A stretch of DNA of 60,869 bases, from positions 1 to 60,869 of IMG/VR virus record IMGVR_UViG_3300008113_008492, one strand, 5' to 3'. Below, piece by piece: positions 7,145 through 14,665 of this stretch. Within the stretch, counting starts at the first letter, position 1. Each line of letters opens with the position of its first letter. The notes under the pieces were generated by a model. The model was not told where the DNA came from. It ran no database searches and saw only the letters and a program-made list of their open reading frames with translations. A program made the position numbers and the translations under genes. The DNA comes from a virus.

Positions 7145-8203
7145 ATGAAACCCAACAAAAATAAAGTACTCTTTATTTTAAAACGCAACGAAAATTATGG
7201 TGCTGAACAATATTCTCACGTAGGATTAAGCACTGGCCTGTACAATTCAGCTCTCTTTATGGATGAGATGCTAAAGAAAGATCACATTGAATCTAAAATG
7301 GTGGTTGTAACTGATAATAACGATATTGATCGTGAAGTAACAGAATTCAATCCATCACATGTTATTATCGAAGCGCTATGGGTAGTTCCATCCAAATTTG
7401 ATATATTAGTTAAATTACATCCAAACGTTAAATGGGTAATTCGTTTACATAGTGAAGTGCCATTTTTAGCAAATGAAGGAATGGCAATGAATTGGTTAGG
7501 TAATTATAGCAAATACGATAATGTAGTTGTAGCTTGTAATTCACCACAAACAACTAAAGACATCCAATTCTATTTAGGACATAAGAATGATTGGGATAAA
7601 AAATTACAAAAACAACGAGTAATATTCTTACCTAATTATTATCCTCAAGAATATAAATCTAAAAAGTTAGATAAATCAAAAGATACTATCGATATAGCTT
7701 GCTTTGGTGCTGTTCGCCCATTAAAAAATCATTTAATCCAGGCAATAGCTGCTGTTGGATTAGCTGATAAAATAGGTAAAAAACTTAATTTCCATATTAA
7801 CTTTAGATTAGAGCAAAAAGGCGAACCAATATTCAATAATTTAGTTGCTTTATTTGAACAATTAGAAAATAAGGGACATAAGTTAGTAATCCATAAGTGG
7901 GCATCACGTGAAGAATTTTTAGAATTATGCTCTAAAATGGATATTGGAATGCAAGTATCGTTTAATGAAACATTCAATATTGTAGCAGCTGACATTATTT
8001 CACAAGGTGTACCATTAGTAGCATCACCTGAGATACCTTGGGCAAGTCACCAATTTACAACACGTCAAACTAATACAAATGACATCTTTAGTACTTTATG
8101 TGATACGTATAATTATCCACGTGTGAATGTTTATATGAATAAATGTTTATTGAAATCGTATACAGATAAAACACGTAAAATTTGGGTAAATTACTTTAAA
8201 TAA
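7145..8203 (+). CDS. GT-B glycosyltransferase (GT4-like)
   Basis: The 352-residue protein shows a two-domain GT-B layout. The N-terminal half carries a short Rossmann-like start (KVLFILKRNENYGAEQYS). The C-terminal half has FGAVRPLKNH near residue 188 and the donor-site region SFNETFNIVAADIISQGVP near 277-295, where the E-x7-E pattern of GT4 enzymes is expected. There is no signal peptide, so it acts in the cytoplasm. It stands apart from the two large glycan blocks. Donor and acceptor sugars are unknown. Confidence 0.75.
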   Translation: MKPNKNKVLFILKRNENYGAEQYSHVGLSTGLYNSALFMDEMLKKDHIESKMVVVTDNNDIDREVTEFNPSHVIIEALWVVPSKFDILVKLHPNVKWVIRLHSEVPFLANEGMAMNWLGNYSKYDNVVVACNSPQTTKDIQFYLGHKNDWDKKLQKQRVIFLPNYYPQEYKSKKLDKSKDTIDIACFGAVRPLKNHLIQAIAAVGLADKIGKKLNFHINFRLEQKGEPIFNNLVALFEQLENKGHKLVIHKWASREEFLELCSKMDIGMQVSFNETFNIVAADIISQGVPLVASPEIPWASHQFTTRQTNTNDIFSTLCDTYNYPRVNVYMNKCLLKSYTDKTRKIWVNYFK

Positions 8204-8207
8204 AACT

Positions 8208-8831
8208 ATGAAAAAATTATTATTACTATTATTACTCGTATCATTTGGTTTAACAGCACAAGATATTGTGGTAATTAAACACACAAATTACACAACACAC
8301 TTCAGTAAATCAAAACGCTATCCTGTATTAGTGCAGTGGGAAACAACCAAAGCAATGGTAGGTTGTCCAACTCCATTAAAAAGAAAGGATAACTTCAAGC
8401 CAGACCCACAATTAGTAGATGAAACTAATATTGCATTTTATTATGTAAAGAGTGGATACGATAGAGGACACGTAATGCCCGCAGCAGATAACCTTTGCCA
8501 AACACAAGCCGTACAAGATGAATGTTTCTACTTTTCAAACATGGTAGCACAAACTCATAGATTAAATGCTGGAGATTGGAAATCATTAGAAACAGCTACC
8601 CGAAATTGGGCATTAATTAGTTCAAAAGTAAGAGTATGGAGTGGCTCAGTTGGTGAGGCAAAAAAGATTGGTTTAGTATCAGTTCCAACTCAATGTTGGA
8701 AAGTAGTTCAGGTAGCAGGTAAATGGCATGCGTATCTATTTAATAATGATTTATCTAATCCTGATGGATTTGCAAATAATGAAGTACCATTAGCACAAAT
8801 TGAAAAATTAACTGGATTTACATTCAAATAA
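8208..8831 (+). CDS. secreted DNA/RNA non-specific endonuclease (NUC family)
   Basis: The 207-residue protein has a signal peptide ending LTAQ, typical of Flavobacteriia. It carries the NUC active site YDRGHVMPAAD near residues 83-93 (catalytic His in DRGH) and the metal-binding segment FSNMVAQTHRLNAGDW near 115-130. Such enzymes degrade DNA and RNA in the periplasm or outside the cell. In a phage this could clear extracellular or competing DNA, or recycle nucleotides. It begins 4 nt after the glycosyltransferase stop. Confidence 0.9.
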   Translation: MKKLLLLLLLVSFGLTAQDIVVIKHTNYTTHFSKSKRYPVLVQWETTKAMVGCPTPLKRKDNFKPDPQLVDETNIAFYYVKSGYDRGHVMPAADNLCQTQAVQDECFYFSNMVAQTHRLNAGDWKSLETATRNWALISSKVRVWSGSVGEAKKIGLVSVPTQCWKVVQVAGKWHAYLFNNDLSNPDGFANNEVPLAQIEKLTGFTFK

Positions 8832-8853
8832 AGTATAATTTGTTTGTTAATTA

Positions 8854-8870
8854 TTTCCTTATTACATTTA
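8854..8870 (+). promoter_or_regulatory. phage promoter-like 17-nt motif
   Basis: Copy TTTCCTTATTACATTTA ending 15 nt before the ATG at 8886. It rules out the in-frame TTG at 8844 as start of the next gene. Confidence 0.6.
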
Positions 8871-8885
8871 GGAAAAATAAAAGTT

Positions 8886-9131
8886 ATGGCTGATTTTTCA
8901 AAACAATGGTGTGAGATAAATGATTCCGATATGCCTTGGGATTTTGATATTGACGAATTAGCAAAAAAATTACAACCAGGTAGTTATATACATGCTATAT
9001 GTGAAGGTATAGGTTTTCATATTATTGCTAGAAATGAAGAAGGTGATTTATTATTAGGATTTATTCCTGATTGGAGTACTGGTGAAGTAGAATATAAAAC
9101 ATATAAAGAAGTTATAGATGGATCAATTTAA
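8886..9131 (+). CDS. hypothetical acidic protein
   Basis: This 81-residue protein starts MADFSKQW. The ATG at 8886 is chosen because the longer reading would start inside the promoter motif. It is acidic, soluble and without a recognised domain. Its end overlaps the next gene by 14 nt. Confidence 0.7.
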   Translation: MADFSKQWCEINDSDMPWDFDIDELAKKLQPGSYIHAICEGIGFHIIARNEEGDLLLGFIPDWSTGEVEYKTYKEVIDGSI

Positions 9132-9321
9132 AGTAGACACAGTAGTAGCAAGCATTATTGCTAAATTTGAGCGTAGAGCTCGTTTTGGTAAAACAAAATA
9201 TGGTACCGATTTAGATCGTACTGATTTAGAAAAAATTGATTGGATTAATCACGCTCAAGATGAGTTAATGGATGGTATTTTATACCTAGAAAAATTAAAA
9301 CAAGAATTACAGAAAGATTAA
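9118..9321 (+). CDS. conserved phage protein, MazG-like helical
   Basis: This 67-residue protein contains RARFGKTKYG, LDRTDL and WINHAQDELMDGILYLEKL. The last segment has the Glu/Asp spacing of small helical nucleotide pyrophosphohydrolases (MazG-like), and this compact form is widespread in tailed phages. A role in nucleotide cleanup is inferred, not shown. It ends just upstream of the tRNA array. Confidence 0.7.
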   Translation: MDQFKVDTVVASIIAKFERRARFGKTKYGTDLDRTDLEKIDWINHAQDELMDGILYLEKLKQELQKD

Positions 9322-9328
9322 AGTAGTT

Positions 9329-9408
9329 GGGAGTGTTGAGCAACGGTTGCTTAGCAGACTGTAAATCTGTGGTCTACGACATTGGCGGTTCGAATCCGTC
9401 CACTCCCA
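9329..9408 (+). tRNA. tRNA-Tyr (GTA)
   Basis: The acceptor GGGAGTG pairs with CACTCCC. The anticodon arm GCAGA-CTGTAAA-TCTGT gives anticodon GTA. The variable arm is long, as in bacterial tRNA-Tyr, and the T-arm is GGTTCGAATCC. The discriminator A is followed by CA rather than CCA. Confidence 0.93.
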
Positions 9409-9418
9409 CAATAAACAA

Positions 9419-9503
9419 GGAGAGTTGTCAGAGCGGTCGAACGAGGTAGTCTTGAAAACTATTGTCTGTAACAGGACCGGGGGTTCGAATCCCTCACTCT
9501 CCT
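9419..9503 (+). tRNA. tRNA-Ser (TGA)
   Basis: Acceptor GGAGAGT/ACTCTCC, anticodon arm GTAGT-CTTGAAA-ACTAT with anticodon TGA, a long variable arm as in class II tRNAs, and T-arm GGGGGTTCGAATCCC. Encoded CA follows the discriminator T. Confidence 0.93.
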
Positions 9504-9510
9504 CATAGGT

Positions 9511-9607
9511 TGATTGGGATGTATTCTTTAACTGTAGGAAGGGCGGATACAATCGGTTAGAAATGCCAATCATAAAAGTAGATGTCCACGCACCCATCTT
9601 CTACTTT
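9511..9607 (+). ncRNA. unassigned structured element inside the tRNA array
   Basis: Perfect 7-bp ends TGATTGG (9511-9517) and CCAATCA (9566-9572) enclose an inner stem GTATTC/GGATAC extended by GAT/ATC, as in a folded small RNA. A second hairpin (AAAGTAG.ATG with CAT.CTACTTT, about 9575-9606) follows and ends in TTTCC. There is no TTC-containing T-loop, so it is not a standard tRNA. It may be a degenerate tRNA or a small RNA with its terminator. Confidence 0.35.
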
Positions 9608-9615
9608 CCTAAATT

Positions 9616-9688
9616 GCTTCCGTAGCTCAGATGGTAGAGCAGCTGACTTGTAATCAGCAGGCCGTTGGTTCGACCCCGACCGGAAGCT
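9616..9688 (+). tRNA. tRNA-Thr (TGT)
   Basis: Acceptor GCTTCCG/CGGAAGC, D-arm GCTC...GAGC, anticodon arm GCTGA-CTTGTAA-TCAGC with anticodon TGT, and T-loop TTCGACC. The discriminator T is followed by CA. Confidence 0.95.
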
Positions 9689-9695
9689 CAGTAAT

Positions 9696-9767
9696 GGCCC
9701 TATCGACAAGCGGTTAAGTCACATCCCTTTCACGGATGAGTCACGGGTTCGATTCCCGTTGGGGCTA
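9696..9767 (+). tRNA. tRNA-Glu (TTC)
   Basis: Acceptor GGCCCTA pairs with TGGGGCT through two G-T pairs. Anticodon arm CATCC-CTTTCAC-GGATG gives TTC. T-arm CGGGTTCGATTCCCG. Discriminator A, then CA. Confidence 0.92.
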
Positions 9768-9775
9768 CAGTAAAT

Positions 9776-9846
9776 TGCTCGATGGTGTAGCGGTAACACA
9801 AGCGTTTTTGGTGCGCTTATGGTAGGTTCGAATCCTGCTCGGGTAA
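9776..9846 (+). tRNA. tRNA-Gln (TTG)
   Basis: Starts with T, as bacterial tRNA-Gln does. Acceptor TGCTCGA/TCGGGTA has two G-T pairs. Anticodon arm AGCGT-TTTTGGT-GCGCT gives TTG. T-arm GTAGGTTCGAATCCTGC. Discriminator A, then CA. Confidence 0.9.
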
Positions 9847-9861
9847 CAAATATTTATTATT

Positions 9862-9993
9862 ATGATAACAACAATTGCAATTGCCTCATTGGCTGGATTT
9901 GGTTTAGGATGTATTTGTACTCTATTAGCATTTGATTGTCCTAAATGTAAATGTGAGTGCAACGATAATAAAAAACAACTATTAAAAGGATAA
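9862..9993 (+). CDS. small Cys-rich membrane protein
   Basis: A 43-residue ORF with an N-terminal hydrophobic helix (IAIASLAGFGLGCICTLL) followed by CPKCKCEC, a possible metal-binding knot. It sits between the tRNA array and the next gene, 3 nt before that ATG. The spacing supports translation. Function unknown. Confidence 0.5.
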   Translation: MITTIAIASLAGFGLGCICTLLAFDCPKCKCECNDNKKQLLKG

Positions 9994-9996
9994 GTT

Positions 9997-10344
9997 ATGC
10001 TAGATTTAAAAGAATTACTTATAATGCTCGGTTTAGCCGTAGGTGGTCCGATGCCTAATCAAGACATGACATTTTACAGACAAAAATTGAGCAATGAGAT
10101 GATAATGGAGAAAAAGCTTCAATCAGAAATTAAAGCGCTTGAATATCGTAAGATGTGGGATGATGTAAACAAAACAGAAAAAACTGATTTTGCATCTAGT
10201 TGGTTAAAAGAGAAAAAAACCGATGATAAATTAACCCAACATAAAAAAGATCTTACTCAAACTAAGAAAAAAATCAAAGTGCTCAAACAAATCATTGAAA
10301 AAGATTCGTTAGAGCACATCAAAATAGAACCTATGGTATTATAG
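9997..10344 (+). CDS. coiled-coil hypothetical protein
   Basis: This 115-residue protein has a short hydrophobic start and then a long Lys/Glu-rich heptad-like helix from about residue 25 to 105. I recognise no family. It closes the operon, followed by a terminator hairpin at 10361. Confidence 0.65.
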   Translation: MLDLKELLIMLGLAVGGPMPNQDMTFYRQKLSNEMIMEKKLQSEIKALEYRKMWDDVNKTEKTDFASSWLKEKKTDDKLTQHKKDLTQTKKKIKVLKQIIEKDSLEHIKIEPMVL

Positions 10345-10358
10345 GTATAACTATTTTA

Positions 10359-10520
10359 CTAGACTGATAAGTCTTTATTAATATCTAGCAACCCGTTTCT
10401 TCCACCAGCATGTCTGCGGTTAGAGATGGGTTGTTTTGATTTCCGTTCAACATTGTCAAATTTGACTAACACCGCGCTAAATAATGTACTAATTAATAAT
10501 GAGATTGCTAATAATGGCAT
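10359..10520 (-). CDS. possible minus-strand small membrane protein
   Basis: Reading leftward from an ATG at 10520, a 53-codon frame encodes a hydrophobic N-terminus (LLAISLLISTLFSAVLV) followed by a basic tail and ends at 10359. It would be the only leftward gene in the window. It lies opposite a terminator and an extended hairpin, so the frame could be incidental. No family is recognised. Confidence 0.25.
   Translation of the reverse strand: MPLLAISLLISTLFSAVLVKFDNVERKSKQPISNRRHAGGRNGLLDINKDLSV
10361..10374 (+). terminator. terminator-like hairpin
   Basis: AGACT-GATA-AGTCT followed by TTATTAATAT. The tail also resembles a degenerate copy of the phage promoter motif. Confidence 0.45.
10389..10437 (+). 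ncRNA. extended hairpin ending in TTTT
   Basis: CAACCC...GGGTTG encloses TTTCT/AGAGA and ACC(A)GC/GCGGT stems around an ATGTCT loop, then TTTT. It is a strong folded RNA element or terminator. The rest of the gap (10438-10644) holds no convincing + strand gene: an ORF at 10426-10617 has no family features and overlaps this stem. Confidence 0.4.
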
Positions 10521-10644
10521 TTTATTTTATATTTTGTTCGATAATACGTATATAACACTTCTACGAAAACGACAAATTGCCATAATGTTCGTTGAAAAAT
10601 CCACACTACGCCTATAATATTCAAATTTGGTTTTGTAGTATATA

Positions 10645-10655
10645 CTATATTTATG
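10645..10655 (+). promoter_or_regulatory. ATATTTAT promoter-like element
   Basis: CTATATTTATG lies 18 nt before the ATG at 10674. It contains the in-frame ATG at 10653, which argues against that ATG as the gene start. It precedes the whole exported-protein block. Confidence 0.4.
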
Positions 10656-10673
10656 GGGGAACTAGTTCTATCT

Positions 10674-11165
10674 ATGAAGAAAGTAATTGCTATATTAATA
10701 TTAGTTTTGGCATCATTCATTAGCCAAGCGCAAACTCCTAAGTTATTTCTACATAATGTAGAAAATAAAATCCAAATTGGTAAATTAGCAGGTAACCGCA
10801 ATTTAGCATTTGGTGTTAAAAATATAGTTGAAGAACTATTATCCGAAAATTATTCATTAGTACCTACTAAAGACGCTGCTGATTATTCAGTACAAGTCGA
10901 CATCGTATTTTTAGATGTTGAACAAGCAAATGTAAGTATAGGTATAATGCATCAAGATAAACAATCAGTCGTTATTAGTATGGTTGGAAAACTATTAAAA
11001 GGCGATAAAGTTATAAAAACAAAAACAGCAACAGAAAAATCATCCGAAGTATCAATGTCTACTTTAGTTATTTCTGAAGCCGGTGGTTTTAATCAAACAT
11101 CATTATCAAATGCGTTGAAGAAAGCATCGGTTTCATTAACAACTAAATTATTAGACAAAATATGA
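10674..11165 (+). CDS. secreted protein of unknown function
   Basis: The start at 10674 gives a clean signal peptide (KKVIAILILVLASFISQAQ) and mature protein of about 144 residues; the alternative ATG at 10653 would bury it. The mature part alternates strands and helices (GVKNIVEELLSENYSLVP, then DYSVQVDIVFLDVE). This is reminiscent of lipoprotein or CsgG-like periplasmic folds, similar in style to the protein at 14655, but not enough for a family call. It heads a run of exported proteins and overlaps the next gene by 4 nt. Confidence 0.75.
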   Translation: MKKVIAILILVLASFISQAQTPKLFLHNVENKIQIGKLAGNRNLAFGVKNIVEELLSENYSLVPTKDAADYSVQVDIVFLDVEQANVSIGIMHQDKQSVVISMVGKLLKGDKVIKTKTATEKSSEVSMSTLVISEAGGFNQTSLSNALKKASVSLTTKLLDKI

Positions 11166-12964
11166 AAAAATTATTATTCTTACTATTATCATTAGTAAGT
11201 TTAACTGCGTTCGCTCAAGAACCAAGAGTAAGATTATCCGATGACTCTACTAAAGTAGATGTAAATGGTGGTGTAATTGACAAAGGTGATGAATTTATCG
11301 TTAATGTTCAATTAAATGGTAATGGAAATACAACAGCTCGTTCATTGTATTTTGATTTTGAATTTAATAATGCTGCATTTGATTTTATTAATGTAAACCA
11401 TACTGGAACTGGTGGTAATGGTGGTGTACTTCCTGCAGGTTCATCAATTACAATAAGTAATTACACATACCCTGGATATTCATATGCTGGGGCTGCAAAT
11501 AACACTACAGCAAATGGTAATACAAACTATAATAATGCTAATTATAATTATACTCAAGGTGGTCCTAAAACCATTATTCGTGTTTATCTAAACTGGGCTA
11601 CAAACTCACCATTACCTTATAATGCATATAGTGATTTATTAAAATTACGTTTTAGATTAAAAACAACAGCAGTGGGTGATGCATGGGATCCAATCAAAAT
11701 GAACTTTGCAGCATCATTTAACCAAAACGGCTCATCAGGTGCTTGTCTAAATGAGATTCCATTAACTACAGTAATTACTCAAAATCCAGACGCTAAAAAA
11801 TTCGTTAAAGCTGTATTAGATTTAAATGGAAATATCAATCCAGCTTATGTTAAAGTTGGTTTCTTAAAAGCAGATAATACAGGTCCTTTATTTAACGTAA
11901 CAGCAAATGGTACTGTAAATATTATTGATTCATTACTAACCGGTAATACTCAATATAAAATTATGACATTTATTAATATGGATCAGTTACCAGGCATAAT
12001 GAATGCCGCCGTATCCGTATCTGACTATACAACAGCAGAAGCTGAATTCATATCTCAAAACTTAGATAGAACATATAAAAATATTAGTATATTAACAGGT
12101 ATGGGATATTGGGCAGCGGATGTTAATAGAAGTAATGTTTTTGATGGTGGTGATTTAACTCAATTATATGCACAAGCTGTTGGTGTTAACCAATTACTTG
12201 TATTACCAGCAAATTATGTACAAGGAAGTGGTGGACATATGAGTGTACCAACATTTAAAGCAGCTCACTTTGATGCATTAACACCTTCAAATTGGGGAAC
12301 AGATGCAGCTAAAACATCTCAAGCAGTGTTTGAATATACTACAGTACCAACTCCAGGAACTCCACCAACAATTAACATTAAGTATGTGCTGCCTGGTGAT
12401 GTAAACCGTTCACATTCATCCCAAGTAGTTGTTAATGGAGCTGTAAGAACTAACGCTATACCTTCATTAAATAAAAGCATAGCTAATAAATTATATGCTG
12501 CTGGTCCTAGTATGAATCGCACTGAAGTATTTATCAATACTCCTCAAAATGTAGCTTCAATTGATGTAAATTTAAAAAATGCAACTGTAACTTCAAATAC
12601 AATTGAAATACCAGTAAGCGTAACAGGAAATGATATTGCTGCATTGCAATTTGAATTTAAATACGATGCATCAAAACTTAAATTCGAATCAATGAAATCT
12701 GAAATACCAGCTGATTGGTATGTGTTTGCTAACTCAATAGAAGGGCAAGTTAAATTTGGAGCAATTGATCAGAAATTAAAAACTCCAATATCAGGTACTA
12801 CAATTCCATTTAAATTAAAATTTACAGCTCTACAAAACGGATTAGACATTAATACATTAATTAAAGTTACTCCTGCAATAGATGCTGCTAACTCTAAAGG
12901 AGCTCAATTAGGAATTAACTTGAACACAGATAAAATTAAATTAACAGGATATAACAACTTTTAA
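11162..12964 (+). CDS. large secreted cohesin/dockerin-like protein
   Basis: This 600-residue protein has a signal peptide ending FAQ. Residues about 25-170 form a cohesin-like beta domain (FIVNVQLNGNG, SLYFDFEF). In the middle are dockerin-like calcium loops: ADVNRSNVFDGGDL near 320 and GDVNRSHS near 412. From about 465 a second cohesin-like domain follows (IEIPVSVTGNDIAALQFEF). Such modules mediate protein-protein adhesion in extracellular complexes. I see no type IX secretion C-terminal signal. It may decorate the cell surface or the virion; that is inference. Confidence 0.7.
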   Translation: MKKLLFLLLSLVSLTAFAQEPRVRLSDDSTKVDVNGGVIDKGDEFIVNVQLNGNGNTTARSLYFDFEFNNAAFDFINVNHTGTGGNGGVLPAGSSITISNYTYPGYSYAGAANNTTANGNTNYNNANYNYTQGGPKTIIRVYLNWATNSPLPYNAYSDLLKLRFRLKTTAVGDAWDPIKMNFAASFNQNGSSGACLNEIPLTTVITQNPDAKKFVKAVLDLNGNINPAYVKVGFLKADNTGPLFNVTANGTVNIIDSLLTGNTQYKIMTFINMDQLPGIMNAAVSVSDYTTAEAEFISQNLDRTYKNISILTGMGYWAADVNRSNVFDGGDLTQLYAQAVGVNQLLVLPANYVQGSGGHMSVPTFKAAHFDALTPSNWGTDAAKTSQAVFEYTTVPTPGTPPTINIKYVLPGDVNRSHSSQVVVNGAVRTNAIPSLNKSIANKLYAAGPSMNRTEVFINTPQNVASIDVNLKNATVTSNTIEIPVSVTGNDIAALQFEFKYDASKLKFESMKSEIPADWYVFANSIEGQVKFGAIDQKLKTPISGTTIPFKLKFTALQNGLDINTLIKVTPAIDAANSKGAQLGINLNTDKIKLTGYNNF

Positions 12965-12966
12965 AT

Positions 12967-13335
12967 ATGAAAAACTTATTATCAATTGTTTTGATCGGCC
13001 TTATATTTATTACCGCAGGATGCAGTGATATAGAAGTTTTATCCACACCTGATATTAAATTAGGAGTTACAGCAAAATCCACAGATATACTAAGTGTAGT
13101 ATCAACAGGTGGTACAGTTACAGTACAATACGCGGTTACGACTGGAGCTAAGTACTCTGTACAAGTATACAAATTTGCTGCTACTGAACCTACAAAAACA
13201 TTACCATTAACTGCTGAAAGCGAGATTGTAACTAAAATATACGATTTCAAAGATTTAGAAGATGGAATATATGATATAACATTAACCGATATCAACGGGG
13301 TATCAGTTAAAAAACCATTAGTAATTAAACGTTAA
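12967..13335 (+). CDS. lipoprotein
   Basis: The 122-residue product has a lipoprotein signal with lipobox TAGC (lipidated Cys near residue 19). A small beta-rich, Ig-like domain follows (VSTGGTVTVQYAVTTGAKYSVQVYKF) ending in KKPLVIKR. It would sit in the membrane facing the periplasm or surface. It starts 2 nt after the cohesin-like gene and probably works with it. Confidence 0.8.
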   Translation: MKNLLSIVLIGLIFITAGCSDIEVLSTPDIKLGVTAKSTDILSVVSTGGTVTVQYAVTTGAKYSVQVYKFAATEPTKTLPLTAESEIVTKIYDFKDLEDGIYDITLTDINGVSVKKPLVIKR

Positions 13336-13342
13336 AAATAAA

Positions 13343-13645
13343 ATGGCAGAAGAAGCAGAAAACTCAGGTGGAGGATCATTAAAAAGTATCCTTATTGGTC
13401 TAGCAAGTACAGTAGCATTAGGTATTGGTGGATATGTTACAAAAACTCTTACAGGTGAAAAAGATGAACCAGCAGCAGCTGTATCAGCACCAGCTCCAGT
13501 AATTAATATTACTACTAACAACACACAACAACAAAAGAATGTTGTAGGTGGTGGTGGTAGTGGTGTAAAACCAGCTCCCGCACCTGCTCCAAAACCAAAA
13601 CCTAAAACAGCTAAAGAAGAGCTAGAAGAAGCTCCTAAATGGTAA
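13343..13645 (+). CDS. membrane-anchored proline-rich protein
   Basis: 100 residues: one hydrophobic helix at about 14-33 (ILIGLASTVALGIGGYV), then Ala/Pro-rich and Gly-rich stretches and a PAPAPAPKPKPK segment. The Pro-rich part could span the periplasm, as in TonB-like or spanin-like proteins. No family is recognised. It lies between a lipoprotein and a holin-like membrane protein. Confidence 0.65.
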   Translation: MAEEAENSGGGSLKSILIGLASTVALGIGGYVTKTLTGEKDEPAAAVSAPAPVINITTNNTQQQKNVVGGGGSGVKPAPAPAPKPKPKTAKEELEEAPKW

Positions 13646-13651
13646 TTAACA

Positions 13652-14209
13652 ATGAAGTTATTTAAAGAAGAACAACCTATGGTAAAACCTACTCCTACGG
13701 GATTTAAGGATCTATTAAATGCAATGATGAAACGTAGATGGTATATTACCGCTATGGTTTTAGGTGGATTTATGTTAATAATTGGTGGTATATTTGCCGC
13801 TATTATTCAAGGCACCGAAATTGCGGGTGAATGGAAAGAATTAATGTTGTTATTACTTGGAGCATTTATTGGTTCATACGGTAAGATTATAGATTATTGG
13901 TTTTCAGATACTGATAAAGATAAAATGTTGGTTCAGAAAATGGATGAAGAAGATGGTGTCGCATTATCTGATACTAAAGGAGGTGACTCACCAGCTCCTG
14001 TACCAACTACCGAAAAGAAGGGCGTTGAAATCGATGAAGATGGGGATGGTGTGATGGATGGTTTAGATCATGATGGTGACGGTAAAATCGATGAATATTT
14101 CGCTCATCGCCAATGCGAACATGTATGGGGTGATGCTGATGGAGACGGAGATGAAGAATGTCTTAAATGTGGTAAAATAAAGGATATAGAAGAATCTATA
14201 GAAGGATAA
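13652..14209 (+). CDS. two-helix membrane protein with Ca- and Zn-binding tail
   Basis: The 185-residue product has two hydrophobic helices (about 31-53 and 62-78), giving a holin-like topology. A soluble tail follows with DEDGDGVMDGLDHDGDGKID, a repeated Asp-x-Asp-Gly calcium loop as in thrombospondin type 3 repeats. It ends with Cys-x-His plus DADGDGDEECLKCG, a likely metal site. Calcium-loop tails on a small membrane protein are unusual. It may be a lysis or envelope protein in this block; function is unproven. Confidence 0.65.
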   Translation: MKLFKEEQPMVKPTPTGFKDLLNAMMKRRWYITAMVLGGFMLIIGGIFAAIIQGTEIAGEWKELMLLLLGAFIGSYGKIIDYWFSDTDKDKMLVQKMDEEDGVALSDTKGGDSPAPVPTTEKKGVEIDEDGDGVMDGLDHDGDGKIDEYFAHRQCEHVWGDADGDGDEECLKCGKIKDIEESIEG

Positions 14210-14214
14210 TAAAA

Positions 14215-14367
14215 ATGGAAAAGGTATATAAAATTTATTCAAAAATGGTTTTAGCTGGGATTATAATTGGCTTTAGCACTCAGATGTATTTTGTATACCT
14301 ACATTTTACTAATCAGAATGAGAAAGCAAATCAAATAGCGGCTAAAATTTCAAAACAACCTTGGTAA
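14215..14367 (+). CDS. 50-residue membrane protein
   Basis: A short ORF with one membrane helix (MVLAGIIIGFSTQMYFVYL) and a polar tail. It begins 5 nt after the upstream stop and ends one base before the next ATG. It is likely translated with its neighbours; role unknown. Confidence 0.55.
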   Translation: MEKVYKIYSKMVLAGIIIGFSTQMYFVYLHFTNQNEKANQIAAKISKQPW

Positions 14368-14368
14368 A

Positions 14369-14665
14369 ATGGAAATATTAAAAAAATTTATGGCAGGTGC
14401 CAATTCATTACTAGCTGATGAAAAAGGTGCTGTATCATCAAAACGATTTGTTGGTTTATTAGCTGCATTAACATTGTGTATTACAATGTATCAAAATTCA
14501 TTCTCTGAAGCACATATTGCCCCAGCAGAATCATTAGTAAATGCAGTAGCATTACTTGCATTCGGTTCATTAGGTTTATCTTCAGTAGATAAATTTACAG
14601 GAATGAAAAAACAAATTTCAGAAGCTACTAAAGCAGAAAAAAAAGAAGAAGAATATGAAGGCTAA
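14369..14665 (+). CDS. holin-like two-helix membrane protein
   Basis: The 98-residue product has SSKRFVGLLAALTLCITMY (helix 1, about 23-41) and SLVNAVALLAFGSLGLSSV (helix 2, about 55-73), with a charged Lys/Glu tail. This SKR-first-helix and late-glycine second helix is common in small membrane proteins of Bacteroidota phages often labelled holins. A lysin gene lies 1.2 kb downstream. Lysis function is inferred from topology and context. Confidence 0.6.
   Translation: MEILKKFMAGANSLLADEKGAVSSKRFVGLLAALTLCITMYQNSFSEAHIAPAESLVNAVALLAFGSLGLSSVDKFTGMKKQISEATKAEKKEEEYEG

Noticed and set aside
10426-10617. 63-residue + strand ORF in the gap
   Set aside because: It starts in the 3' arm of a strong hairpin, has unusual composition and no promoter, and the structure explains the sequence better.
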